Assembly: GCF_045038035.1 (NCBI RefSeq)
Contig: NZ_CP173427.1
Location: 5,518,001 to 5,582,000 of the forward strand
Reading direction: 5' to 3'
Source: Paenibacillus_F chitinolyticus_A
GTDB taxonomy: Bacteria; Bacillota; Bacilli; Paenibacillales; NBRC-103111
Length of the DNA: 64,000 bases
A model generated the notes under the pieces. The model saw only the letters and a list, made by a program, of their open reading frames with translations. It ran no database searches and was not told the origin of the DNA. A program made the position numbers and the translations under genes. This document shows, in pieces, positions 31,697-39,725 of this stretch (its first letter is position 1; every line of letters begins with the position of its first letter).

Positions 31697-33238
31697 CTAT
31701 TTCTTCTCTTCAATGATCGACAGTCCTGTCATTTCCGGTGGCTGCGGCAGCTTCAGCAGATGCAGCAGTGTCGGGGCGATGTCGGCCAGAACGCCGCCTT
31801 CGCGCAGAGTGACGTCGTTCGATGTAACGATGAACGGCACCGGATTTGTCGTATGAGCCGTGAACGGACGTTCGGCATCGTCCAGGACGAGGTCCGCGTT
31901 GCCGTGGTCGGCTGTAATGCAGACAACTCCGCCCTTCGCGAGAATGGCTTCGACGACTTGGCCCAGGCACTCGTCCGTGGCTTCAACGGCTTTGATGGTC
32001 GGCTCCAGCATGCCGGAGTGGCCTACCATATCCGGGTTGGCGAAATTCAGAATGATAACGTCCTGCTTGTCCTCATTGACTTCCTTCACCGCTGCCGCGG
32101 CAACTTCGTACGCGCTCATTTCCGGCTTCAAGTCGTAAGTCGCGACTTTCGGGGACGGAATGAGGATACGGGTTTCGCCCGGCAGCTCCACGTCACGGCC
32201 GCCGCTGAAGAAGAAGGTAACGTGCGGGTACTTCTCGGTCTCGGCGATACGAAGCTGTCTCTTGTTATTCTGAGCCAGAACCTCGCCAAGCGTGTTATCG
32301 AGATCTTTCGGTTTATACGCGACGTATCCTTCGACCGTTTCACTGAACAGCGTCAGGCAGACGTAGTACAGATCTTTCGGGAAAAGCTCGCCGCGGTCAA
32401 AACCGCGGAAATCTTTATTCGTAAATACCTGCGACAATTGAATCGCACGGTCCGGACGGAAGTTGAAGAAAATAACCGCATCGCCGGATTCAACGAGTCC
32501 CACCGGCTTGTCGTTCTCATCCGTGATGACAGTCGGCATCACAAATTCATCGAATACGGACTTCTCGTACGATTCGGTAATCGCTTTGACAGGGTCGGTG
32601 TAGTGCGGGCCGTCCCCGTACACCATGGCACGGTAAGATTTCTCGGTCCGCTCCCAGCGCTTGTCCCGGTCCATCGCATAGTAGCGGCCTTGAACGGTCG
32701 CCACTTTGCCGACGCCGACTTCGGCGATTTTGGCCTGGAGCTGCTCCATGTAGTTCTTCGCCGAATCGGGCGCGACATCGCGTCCGTCCAGGAAAGCATG
32801 GATGTAAACATCTTGCAGATCCTCTTTCTTCGCCAGCTCAAGCAGCGCGAACAAGTGCGCGATGTGGCTGTGTACGCCCCCGTCGGAAAGCAGCCCGTAC
32901 AGATGCAGCTTCTTGTTGTTCTGCTTCGCATGACGTACGGCGCCGATCAACGTGTTGTTGTCGAAAAACTCACCGTCCCGGATCGACTTGGAAATACGAG
33001 TCAGGTCCTGGTAAACCACACGGCCGGCACCGATGTTGAGGTGCCCCACTTCAGAATTACCCATTTGGCCTTCCGGCAAACCTACGGCTTCGCCGCAGGC
33101 AGTCAGCGTCGTATGAGGGAACTGGTTCCAATAGCGGTCGTAGTTCGGTTTCTTGGCTTGAGCCACGGCATTGCCGTGAACCTCGCCCCGAAGTCCGAAG
33201 CCGTCCAGAATAATCAGCGCTACCGGTTTAGTCGCCAT
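31697..33238 (-). CDS. gpmI: 2,3-bisphosphoglycerate-independent phosphoglycerate mutase
   Basis: A 513-aa manganese-dependent alkaline-phosphatase-superfamily enzyme that interconverts 3- and 2-phosphoglycerate. The start PVALIILDGFGLRGE carries metal ligands, GNSEVGHLNIGAGR holds the phosphoserine, and ITADHGNAD contains C-terminal ligands. ATG 33238 begins 1 base after the tpi stop; the frame opens a few codons earlier without need. The length equals that of Bacillus GpmI. Confidence 0.96.
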   Translation of the reverse strand: MATKPVALIILDGFGLRGEVHGNAVAQAKKPNYDRYWNQFPHTTLTACGEAVGLPEGQMGNSEVGHLNIGAGRVVYQDLTRISKSIRDGEFFDNNTLIGAVRHAKQNNKKLHLYGLLSDGGVHSHIAHLFALLELAKKEDLQDVYIHAFLDGRDVAPDSAKNYMEQLQAKIAEVGVGKVATVQGRYYAMDRDKRWERTEKSYRAMVYGDGPHYTDPVKAITESYEKSVFDEFVMPTVITDENDKPVGLVESGDAVIFFNFRPDRAIQLSQVFTNKDFRGFDRGELFPKDLYYVCLTLFSETVEGYVAYKPKDLDNTLGEVLAQNNKRQLRIAETEKYPHVTFFFSGGRDVELPGETRILIPSPKVATYDLKPEMSAYEVAAAAVKEVNEDKQDVIILNFANPDMVGHSGMLEPTIKAVEATDECLGQVVEAILAKGGVVCITADHGNADLVLDDAERPFTAHTTNPVPFIVTSNDVTLREGGVLADIAPTLLHLLKLPQPPEMTGLSIIEEKK

Positions 33239-33239
33239 C

Positions 33240-33992
33240 TTACTTCGCCCCCTCAACGAGTTGGATATAAGAAGCCGGCTCCAGGCTGGCGCCGCCGACG
33301 AGAGCTCCGTCGATATCCGGCTGAGCCATGTACTCGGCGATATTGCCCGGTTTTACGCTGCCGCCGTATTGGATGCGGACCGCATCGGCTACGGAGGAAT
33401 CGTACAGGGAAGCGATCAGCTGGCGGATGTAAGCAATAACTTCGTTGGCGTCTTCAGCCGTGGAGGATTTGCCTGTACCGATAGCCCAGATCGGCTCGTA
33501 AGCCACGATGACTTGTTTCGCCTGATCGGCGCTGAGGCCTTTGAAAGCCGCTTCCGTCTGTACGCGGCAGACTTCTTTCGTTTGTCCCGCTTCGCGCTCT
33601 TCGAGCTTCTCGCCCACGCAGACGATCGGCGTCAGACCGTAGTTGAAAGAAGCGAGGACCTTTTTGTTAACCGTTTCGTCGGTTTCGTTAAAATAAGCTC
33701 TGCGCTCGGAGTGACCGATAATCACATACGTTACGCCCAGATCTTTAAGCATAGCGCCGGAAATTTCCCCGGTGTATGCGCCGTTTTCTTCCCAGTGAAA
33801 GTTCTGTGCGCCGATTCCGATCGACGTGCCTTTCACAGCTTCGACAAGCGCGGGCAGATTGGTGTAGGGAGCGCAGATTACGCTCTCCACCCCTGCCACT
33901 TCCGCCTTGCCTTTTATATCATTCACGAAGCTTGCCGCTTCGGAAACGGTTTTGAACATTTTCCAGTTACCTGCAATAACGGGTTTTCTCAT
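33240..33992 (-). CDS. tpiA: Triosephosphate isomerase
   Basis: A 250-aa enzyme interconverting dihydroxyacetone phosphate and glyceraldehyde 3-phosphate. RKPVIAGNWKM has the active-site Asn/Lys, VIIGHSERR the catalytic His, and VAYEPIWAIGTG the catalytic Glu with the start of loop 6. ATG 33992 is preferred over a TTG three codons upstream because the GAGGAG site suits it better. It lies 27 bases after pgk and directly before gpmI. Confidence 0.96.
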   Translation of the reverse strand: MRKPVIAGNWKMFKTVSEAASFVNDIKGKAEVAGVESVICAPYTNLPALVEAVKGTSIGIGAQNFHWEENGAYTGEISGAMLKDLGVTYVIIGHSERRAYFNETDETVNKKVLASFNYGLTPIVCVGEKLEEREAGQTKEVCRVQTEAAFKGLSADQAKQVIVAYEPIWAIGTGKSSTAEDANEVIAYIRQLIASLYDSSVADAVRIQYGGSVKPGNIAEYMAQPDIDGALVGGASLEPASYIQLVEGAK

Positions 33993-34019
33993 GATCTTCA
34001 AAACTCCTCTCTGTATCTC

Positions 34020-35201
34020 TTACTTGTCGTTAAGAGCGACTACGCCAGGCAGAACTTTGCCTTCCATGAACTCCAGGGAAGCTCCGCCGCCTGTGGAGAT
34101 GTGGTCCATCTTGTCGGCGAGGTGGAACTTCTCGGCTGCCGCCGCGGAATCGCCGCCGCCGATGACGGTGTAAGCGGATGTGTCGGCGCAAGCTTGAGCC
34201 ACCGCACGCGTACCGTGGGAGAACGGCTCGATTTCGAACACGCCCATAGGTCCGTTCCAGACGACAAGCTTGGAGTTCTTGATGACGTCGGCGTAAAGTT
34301 CACGCGTTTTCGGACCGATGTCGATGCCTTCCCAATCGGCAGGAATGGAATCGATGTTGACGATGTTCGTGTTGGCATTAGCACTAAAGTCATCGGAGAT
34401 GACGATATCTACCGGCAGAAGGAAGTTCTTGCCGAGCTTCTTCGCCTTTTCGATAAAGCCGAGAGCCAGATCGAGCTTCTCGTTGTCTACGAGAGATTGC
34501 CCGATTTCGTGGCCTTGCGCTTTAAAGAAGGTATAGGAAAGGCCGCCGCCGATGAGGATGTTGTCGGCGATTTCGAGCATTTTATTGATAACGTCGATTT
34601 TGTCTTTAACTTTGGAACCGCCGACAATCGCGGTGAATGGGCGCTCCGGATTGTTGAGCGCTTTGCCCAGCACGTCCAGCTCTTTCTCCATCAAGAGCCC
34701 GGAAACCGCCGGAAGCTGATGAGCGATGCCTTCCGTGGAAGCATGCGCACGGTGAGCCGCTCCGAAAGCATCGTTCACGTATAGGTCGGCCAGCGCCGCG
34801 AATTGTTTCGCAAGCTCCGGATCGTTCTTCTCTTCGCCCGGGTAGAAACGGACGTTCTCGAGAAGCAGCACGTCGCCGTCTTTCAGCTCGTTTACTTTCG
34901 CTTGAACCGCTTCGCCGACAGCTTCGTCCGCTTTCGCTACCGGCTTGCCGAGAAGCTCGGACAGGCGGGCTGCTACCGTAGTCAGACGAAGGTCTTCGTT
35001 GACTTGGCCTTTCGGGCGGCCCAGATGGCTGGCAAGGATAACTTTAGCGCCTTTGTCGATCAGGAACTTGATCGTCGGCAGCGTTTCACGAATACGTGTA
35101 TCGTCCGTAATTTGGCCGTTTTCGAGCGGCACGTTGAAATCGACGCGTACAAACACGCGTTTACCGTTAACTTCTACATCGCGAACACTTTTCTTGTTCA
35201 T
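34020..35201 (-). CDS. pgk: Phosphoglycerate kinase
   Basis: A 393-aa two-domain kinase that makes ATP from 1,3-bisphosphoglycerate. RVDFNVPLENGQITDDTRI is the PGK signature, LASHLGRPKG is in the substrate site, and the C-terminal VIGGGDSAAAAEKF is the nucleotide loop. GAGGAGG precedes the ATG. The gap of 362 bases to gap contains a hairpin, which may separate or tune expression of gap and the lower operon. Confidence 0.97.
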   Translation of the reverse strand: MNKKSVRDVEVNGKRVFVRVDFNVPLENGQITDDTRIRETLPTIKFLIDKGAKVILASHLGRPKGQVNEDLRLTTVAARLSELLGKPVAKADEAVGEAVQAKVNELKDGDVLLLENVRFYPGEEKNDPELAKQFAALADLYVNDAFGAAHRAHASTEGIAHQLPAVSGLLMEKELDVLGKALNNPERPFTAIVGGSKVKDKIDVINKMLEIADNILIGGGLSYTFFKAQGHEIGQSLVDNEKLDLALGFIEKAKKLGKNFLLPVDIVISDDFSANANTNIVNIDSIPADWEGIDIGPKTRELYADVIKNSKLVVWNGPMGVFEIEPFSHGTRAVAQACADTSAYTVIGGGDSAAAAEKFHLADKMDHISTGGGASLEFMEGKVLPGVVALNDK

Positions 35202-35563
35202 GAAATATCCTCCTCAGAGCTTTCTGTAAGAAAGCTGGCGTCGTAAGCATTAGCTGAGCTTCCAATAAAGCTGTCGTTGTAAACTTAGGCCGAGCCTTTC
35301 CCTTGCACGGGAAGGACGGCAAGCGTATAACGGTCCCGGACTCTCCGCATGGACCAACCGGGACCGCATACGGGCACGCCGGCCAAAACCGGCGATCGAA
35401 ACGGAAAAGCTTTCGTTCAGGAAAACCTTCTTCGCAAGACCTTTGGGGCCAGGCTTTCCTGAGGAAAGCTTCGTACATTCCGGGGACTTATGTAAAATTC
35501 ATGCCCCGATAAGCAATGGGAAGAGGAGAATTTCTTCTCCTCTTCTTGCATGCTTATTTAGGA
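35202..35563. other. gap-pgk intergenic region
   Basis: These 362 bases hold a perfect hairpin AAGAGGAGAA-TTTC-TTCTCCTCTT at 35521-35544. It lies 20 bases past the gap stop but lacks a T-run on the minus strand. It may act as an RNA stabiliser or processing boundary rather than a strong terminator. The rest is GC-rich with several short complementary segments near 35290-35480. No gene is supported. Confidence 0.55.
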
Positions 35564-36568
35564 TTACAGACCTTTATTAGCGATGAAAGCGGCCAGGTCA
35601 ACGACACGGTTGGAGTAACCCCACTCGTTGTCGTACCAGGAAACGACTTTCACCATGTTGTCGCCCACTACCATAGTCGACAGAGCGTCGATTGTGGAGG
35701 AAGCAGGGTCACCGTTGTAGTCGCTCGATACAAGCGGCTCGTCGGAGTAGTTCAAGATGCCTTTAAGCGGGCCGTTGGCAGCTTCTTTAAGAGCATTGTT
35801 CACATCGTCAACGGTTACGTTAGCGTTCAGCTCGACAACCAGATCCGTTACGGAAACGTTTGGAGTCGGAACGCGCATAGCCATACCGTTCAGTTTGCCT
35901 TTAAGCTGCGGCAGAACCAGGGAAACGGCTTTAGCTGCACCCGTAGTGGAAGGAATGATGTTCTCGGCTGCCGCACGAGCGCGGCGAAGATCCTTATGAG
36001 GCAGGTCAAGCACTTGCTGGTCGTTCGTATAGGAGTGAACAGTCGTCATCATGCCTTTTACGATACCGAACTTCTCATCCAATACTTTCGCGAAAGGAGC
36101 GAGGCAGTTAGTCGTACAAGAAGCGTTAGAGATGACGGTATGAGCGGAAGGATCGTATTTCTCTTCGTTAACGCCCATAACAACTGTGATATCTTCGTTC
36201 GTAGCCGGTGCGGAAATGATAACTTTCTTCGCTCCGCCTTTCAAGTGAGACTCGGCTTTCGCTTTGTCTGTGAAGATACCAGTGGATTCAACGACGATTT
36301 CAACGCCGTACTCAGCCCAAGGAAGGTTTCCAGGGTCACGCTCTGCAAATACCTTGATGGATTTGCCGTTTACTTTCAGTTCGCCTTCGCCGGCTTCAAC
36401 CGTTGCGTTAAGTCTGCCGTGAGTCGTGTCATACTTGAGCAGGTGCGCAAGCGTGCTTACGTCCGTCAGATCGTTGATTGCTACGATTTCCACTTCAGCG
36501 TTGTTCAGAGCGGCGCGGAATACGTTACGTCCGATACGACCGAAACCGTTAATACCCACTTTAACCAT
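35564..36568 (-). CDS. gapA: Glyceraldehyde-3-phosphate dehydrogenase, glycolytic
   Basis: 334 aa. VKVGINGFGRIGRNVFRAAL is the NAD-binding start, and ISNASCTTNCLAPFAKVL holds the catalytic Cys151. The C-terminal SWYDNEWGYSNRVVDLAAFI is typical. The Asp-type NAD preference fits the neighbouring repressor CggR, which pairs with the glycolytic GapA in Bacillales. GGGAGG precedes the ATG. It lies 51 bases downstream of cggR in the same operon. Confidence 0.96.
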   Translation of the reverse strand: MVKVGINGFGRIGRNVFRAALNNAEVEIVAINDLTDVSTLAHLLKYDTTHGRLNATVEAGEGELKVNGKSIKVFAERDPGNLPWAEYGVEIVVESTGIFTDKAKAESHLKGGAKKVIISAPATNEDITVVMGVNEEKYDPSAHTVISNASCTTNCLAPFAKVLDEKFGIVKGMMTTVHSYTNDQQVLDLPHKDLRRARAAAENIIPSTTGAAKAVSLVLPQLKGKLNGMAMRVPTPNVSVTDLVVELNANVTVDDVNNALKEAANGPLKGILNYSDEPLVSSDYNGDPASSTIDALSTMVVGDNMVKVVSWYDNEWGYSNRVVDLAAFIANKGL

Positions 36569-36619
36569 TGTAATTCCTCCCAGTAGAAAGTTTATATTTC
36601 AAGACGTGCCTGTGGCCCG

Positions 36620-37648
36620 TCAAGATAACGTGTGGTTCAACATCTCCACGGCTGCAGCCTCGTCCGTCACCAGGATGTCCTCCTGGCCGTATTTTAAAAC
36701 CGAAGCTACAGCCGCACCCTTGCTTTTGCCGCCGGCTACGCCGATCACGACTTCGCAGTGCTGGATATCTTCCAGCCGGAGTCCTACGGTCGGCATCTTA
36801 TGGACAACCTTGCCCTCGGGGTTAAAATAGTAGCCGAACGCTTCGGCGAGCGCCCCTTCGCCTCGCAGGCTGTCTATCGTCTCGGAGTCTACCTTGCGCC
36901 TCTGCGCCATGACGATAGCATCTCCAATGCCGTGAATGACGATGCGGCTGCTGCGGACTACGTCCATCATTTCCTGGATGTTCGGTTCCTGGATCAAAGA
37001 CTGATAGGCCTCCTCGCGGAGATGATCCGGAACATGCAGCAGGCGGTACTGTCCGCCGGTCTTCTTCGCCATCTTGGAGGCGATCATGTTCGCCTGCAGC
37101 TCCACGCTTTCGCCGAGCCCTCCGCGGGCCGGGACAAACAGGCTGCCCTTGAGGGCGCTCGTTGTGGACAGGTGCTCCGCCACTTCGGCCATTGTGGAGC
37201 CGCCGGTAACCGCGATCACGTCATGCTTCGTGACGTGCTTGCGCAGCATCAGTGCGGCCGCCCGGCCCAGCTCCTTCTTCGCAAACAGCGAAGAATCCGA
37301 ATCACCGGGAACGACTACGACCTGCTCCAGGCGGAAGTGGTCGCGGATCCGCTTCTCCAGTTCGTTAAGCCCGAGCATCTCCTTGATAAGCGGCTGAAGC
37401 TTCTCCAGCAGTTCCCTGCCCGATTCGCTGATGCGCATGCCCGATGTTTCCGTTTCAATCAGGCCTTGGCCCTTCAGAAACTCCACTTCGCTGCGCAAAA
37501 CCCGCTCCGTCATATCGAGAGCGCCGGCCAGGGTTCTGCGTCCCACGCTTCCCAGCAGAAAAATATGCTGCAGAACGGTGTAACGCTTGTTCAGAACCTC
37601 CAGCAAGTCCGGCAGGAGCTGTTTCTGGACGTCGAGAATATCTCTCAT
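36620..37648 (-). CDS. cggR: Central glycolytic genes regulator CggR
   Basis: A 342-aa SorC/DeoR-type repressor. The N-terminal winged helix (about 20-80) reads KRYTVLQHIFLLGSVGRRTLA, GALDMTERVLRSEVEFL. The C-terminal SIS-like domain (about 100-342) has AVTGGSTMAEVAEHL and VIGVAGGKSKG for binding fructose-1,6-bisphosphate, which releases the repressor. ATG 37648 has AGGAG 8 bases upstream; a GTG three codons earlier would overlap it. It is the first gene of the gap operon and follows its own operator and promoter. Confidence 0.93.
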   Translation of the reverse strand: MRDILDVQKQLLPDLLEVLNKRYTVLQHIFLLGSVGRRTLAGALDMTERVLRSEVEFLKGQGLIETETSGMRISESGRELLEKLQPLIKEMLGLNELEKRIRDHFRLEQVVVVPGDSDSSLFAKKELGRAAALMLRKHVTKHDVIAVTGGSTMAEVAEHLSTTSALKGSLFVPARGGLGESVELQANMIASKMAKKTGGQYRLLHVPDHLREEAYQSLIQEPNIQEMMDVVRSSRIVIHGIGDAIVMAQRRKVDSETIDSLRGEGALAEAFGYYFNPEGKVVHKMPTVGLRLEDIQHCEVVIGVAGGKSKGAAVASVLKYGQEDILVTDEAAAVEMLNHTLS

Positions 37649-37672
37649 GCCATACACTCCTATTGATCGTGT

Positions 37673-37711
37673 TGGGACTCAATACGTCCCGCGAGTGCAT
37701 TTTAAGTCCCA
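37673..37711. promoter_or_regulatory. CggR operator
   Basis: TGGGACT and AGTCCCA form the outer dyad, with an inner CGGGAC half-site between. This is close to the GGGAC-containing CggR target known from Bacillus. It lies between the promoter and the cggR start. Confidence 0.75.
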
Positions 37712-37745
37712 CCTGGATCAAAAAAAACTTGCCTTGCACAACCCC

Positions 37746-37775
37746 ATTATACCCCAGTTCCTATAAAAGAATCAA
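37746..37775 (-). promoter_or_regulatory. cggR-gap promoter
   Basis: TTGATT and TATAAT are spaced by 18 bases on the minus strand, just upstream of the CggR operator, which would block elongation as in other Bacillales. Confidence 0.8.
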
Positions 37776-37889
37776 TGTGTGCAAAGTTTGATTTTTGTAA
37801 ATGGGCGTCGAAAAAAAATCTGAGCCATAGGACTTGCTTTTTTCAGACCCCTATCATATAATAACCATTGCTGTTACTTAATGAAACAT

Positions 37890-37961
37890 GCGCCCGTGGT
37901 CCAATGGATATGACGTAGGCCTCCGGAGCCTGAGATCGAGGTTCGATTCCTCGCGGGCGCG
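37890..37961 (+). tRNA. tRNA-Arg (anticodon CCG)
   Basis: 72 nt. The acceptor stem is GCGCCCG/CGGGCGC, and the D arm GTCCAATGGATATGAC is as expected. The anticodon loop CTCCGGA has anticodon CCG, and the T arm GAGGTTCGATTCCTC is followed by discriminator G. CCA is not encoded. A terminator hairpin lies 19 bases downstream. Confidence 0.95.
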
Positions 37962-37979
37962 TATAAGGTTGCACAAGAG

Positions 37980-38010
37980 AAAGCTCCCGTCTTCGGACCG
38001 GAGCTTTTTT
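37980..38010 (+). terminator. tRNA-Arg terminator
   Basis: AAGCTCCcGTC-TTCG-GACcGGAGCTT is followed by a T-run on the plus strand. It may also serve the converging dedA gene. Confidence 0.85.
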
Positions 38011-38034
38011 CTTTTCCCCTCAAGGTTGAGCCGC

Positions 38035-38685
38035 TTATTCCGCCGAGCCCATAAACATCTTCTGAATACCGGCATACCGGGCGCGAAGCCAGCCCAAAAC
38101 CGCTTCTTTGTTTCTTTTTACAACCAGGAACCCCGTCAAAGCGATAGCGGCAGCAATAATCGCAATCGTTGAGTATTGGGAAATCACATGCAGCAGCTGC
38201 TGGATTTTCGTGCCGAACAAAAAACCTACCATCACGTACGTGAATACCCACAGAACGCCGCTCAGTCCGTTAAAAATCAGAAAAGTTTTCAGGCGGATTT
38301 TCAAAATTCCCGACACATACCCCGTAAAATGCCTCAGTCCCGGCACAAAGTAACTGACCAGAATAATTTTGTCCCCGTATTTGTCAAACCATTTCTTAAT
38401 TTTAAGAAGCCTATCCGGATTGAGAAGCACATACCTGCCGTACTTCTCAAAAAAAGGCGTCCCCAACTTCCGTCCAAGCACATAAGTAAAGATGGTTCCC
38501 GCAAAAGCTCCCGCAAATGAAACACCCATAACGCCAGCCATATTAAACGTGTTCACGTGCACCATATGTCCCGAAATCATCATAGCCAGTTCCCCGGGAA
38601 AAGGCAGGGCCACCGATTCTGCGAAGAGGCCCAGGAAGAGCACCAGATACCCGTATTGTGCGAAAAGATCACTAATCCACTCCAT
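38035..38685 (-). CDS. DedA-family membrane protein
   Basis: 216 aa, SNARE-associated/DedA superfamily. LFAESVALPFPGELAMMISG is the entrant-loop motif with an acidic residue, and SYFVPGLRHFTGYVSG is the family's conserved F-x-P-G-x-R segment. Several spans and a basic C-terminus complete the protein. DedA proteins help recycle lipid carriers or keep membrane homeostasis; the exact substrate cannot be told from sequence. AAGGAGCGG precedes the ATG. Confidence 0.88.
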   Translation of the reverse strand: MEWISDLFAQYGYLVLFLGLFAESVALPFPGELAMMISGHMVHVNTFNMAGVMGVSFAGAFAGTIFTYVLGRKLGTPFFEKYGRYVLLNPDRLLKIKKWFDKYGDKIILVSYFVPGLRHFTGYVSGILKIRLKTFLIFNGLSGVLWVFTYVMVGFLFGTKIQQLLHVISQYSTIAIIAAAIALTGFLVVKRNKEAVLGWLRARYAGIQKMFMGSAE

Positions 38686-38937
38686 AGTCCGCTCCTTATT
38701 CCACTTAATTTCCTGTCTTTGTTAGCCAGTATACCTTTTAAGGAGGAGTTTCATAATGGCCCCCGGTTTAGTTTGGAAACTGGACTTTGGTCGTGGCTGG
38801 AACCAGACCCCTGTAAATTTATGGGTTAATCCTACGGATTTTTCGAGCAGCTTATTATACGTGAACCTTGCGGGAGCATAAAATGTTTCACCAAATCCGC
38901 TTGAGGGGAAAGAACGAGAGAGGTTTTTCCAAATAAG

Positions 38938-38962
38938 TTTGACCTTTCTTGACCTTTTGACG
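38938..38962 (+). promoter_or_regulatory. CtsR-type heat-shock operator
   Basis: On the minus strand GGTCAAG-AAA-GGTCAAA matches the CtsR heptad repeat with one mismatch. A third overlapping CGTCAAA half-site is present. It overlaps the -35 region of clpP, so CtsR would repress clpP under non-stress conditions. Confidence 0.8.
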
Positions 38963-38977
38963 TTTTTTCGTTATCAT
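38949..38977 (+). promoter_or_regulatory. clpP promoter
   Basis: TTGACC and TATCAT are spaced by 17 bases and overlap the CtsR boxes, about 60 bases before the ribosome-binding site. Confidence 0.6.
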
Positions 38978-39038
38978 ATTTGTAGATACTGAAAATTAAC
39001 GCAGTTATAGCGGCGTATTATCGAAGGAGGTAACATTA

Positions 39039-39641
39039 ATGAGTTTTATTCCAATGGTTGTCGAGCCTGATGCAAGAGGAGAACGCGCTTACGATATTTA
39101 CTCCCGTCTTCTTAAAGACCGTATTATTTTTCTGGGTACCCCGGTGAATGATCAGGTCGCCAACGCGATTATCGCCCAACTGCTGTTCCTAGATGCGCAG
39201 GACCCCGACAAGGATATTCATTTGTACATTAACAGCCCCGGCGGTTCCATCACAGCTGGAATGGCGATTTACGACACCATGCAGTTTATCAAATCCGACG
39301 TTTCCACGATCTGCGTAGGGATGGCGGCTTCCATGGGCGCTTTCCTGCTTGCGGCGGGCGCCAAAGGCAAGCGTTACGCCTTGCCAAACTCCGAAGTCAT
39401 GATTCACCAGCCGCTCGGCGGCGCGGAAGGTCAGGCGACGGACATCGAGATTCGCGCGAGACGCATTCTCAAAATGCGCGAGAACCTGAACAAAATTCTC
39501 GCGGAGCGTACAGGCCAGCCGCTGGAGCGTATCGACAAAGATACCGACCGCGACTACTTCATGAGCGCGGCTGAAGCCAGCGCCTACGGTCTTATCGATA
39601 AAGTGATCGAGAAGACGACCGAAGGCGGCAAAGAAGCTTAA
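39039..39641 (+). CDS. clpP: ATP-dependent Clp protease proteolytic subunit
   Basis: A 200-aa serine peptidase. The catalytic triad is Ser98 in GMAASMGAFLL, His123 in MIHQPLGGA and Asp172 in DRDYFMSA. The axial-loop N-terminus IPMVVEPDARGERAYDIYSRL is also typical. It forms the tetradecameric chamber with ClpC/ClpX. AAGGAGG precedes the ATG. It is monocistronic with its own terminator and a CtsR site, and is the only long plus-strand gene in the core half. Confidence 0.97.
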   Translation: MSFIPMVVEPDARGERAYDIYSRLLKDRIIFLGTPVNDQVANAIIAQLLFLDAQDPDKDIHLYINSPGGSITAGMAIYDTMQFIKSDVSTICVGMAASMGAFLLAAGAKGKRYALPNSEVMIHQPLGGAEGQATDIEIRARRILKMRENLNKILAERTGQPLERIDKDTDRDYFMSAAEASAYGLIDKVIEKTTEGGKEA

Positions 39642-39654
39642 TCAGCCCAAAGAA

Positions 39655-39702
39655 AAACCCCGGATCATCGACTCTCGTCGGTAATCCGGGGTTTCTTTTT
39701 TT
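39655..39702 (+). terminator. clpP terminator
   Basis: AAACCCCGGAT and ATCCGGGGTTT pair around an 18-base loop, followed by CTTTTTTT. Confidence 0.9.
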
Positions 39703-39725
39703 AATGCGGGCGAAATTAGAACAAA

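Larger units (their letters stand above)
38686..39038. other. Intergenic region upstream of clpP
   Basis: A 353-bp divergent region between dedA and clpP. It holds the clpP promoter and a CtsR-type operator near 38938-38977. No additional gene is evident. Confidence 0.6.

Noticed and set aside
31634..33439. 601-codon plus-strand frame opposite gpmI
   Set aside because: It lies antisense to a clear gpmI/tpi region and shows no protein family features.
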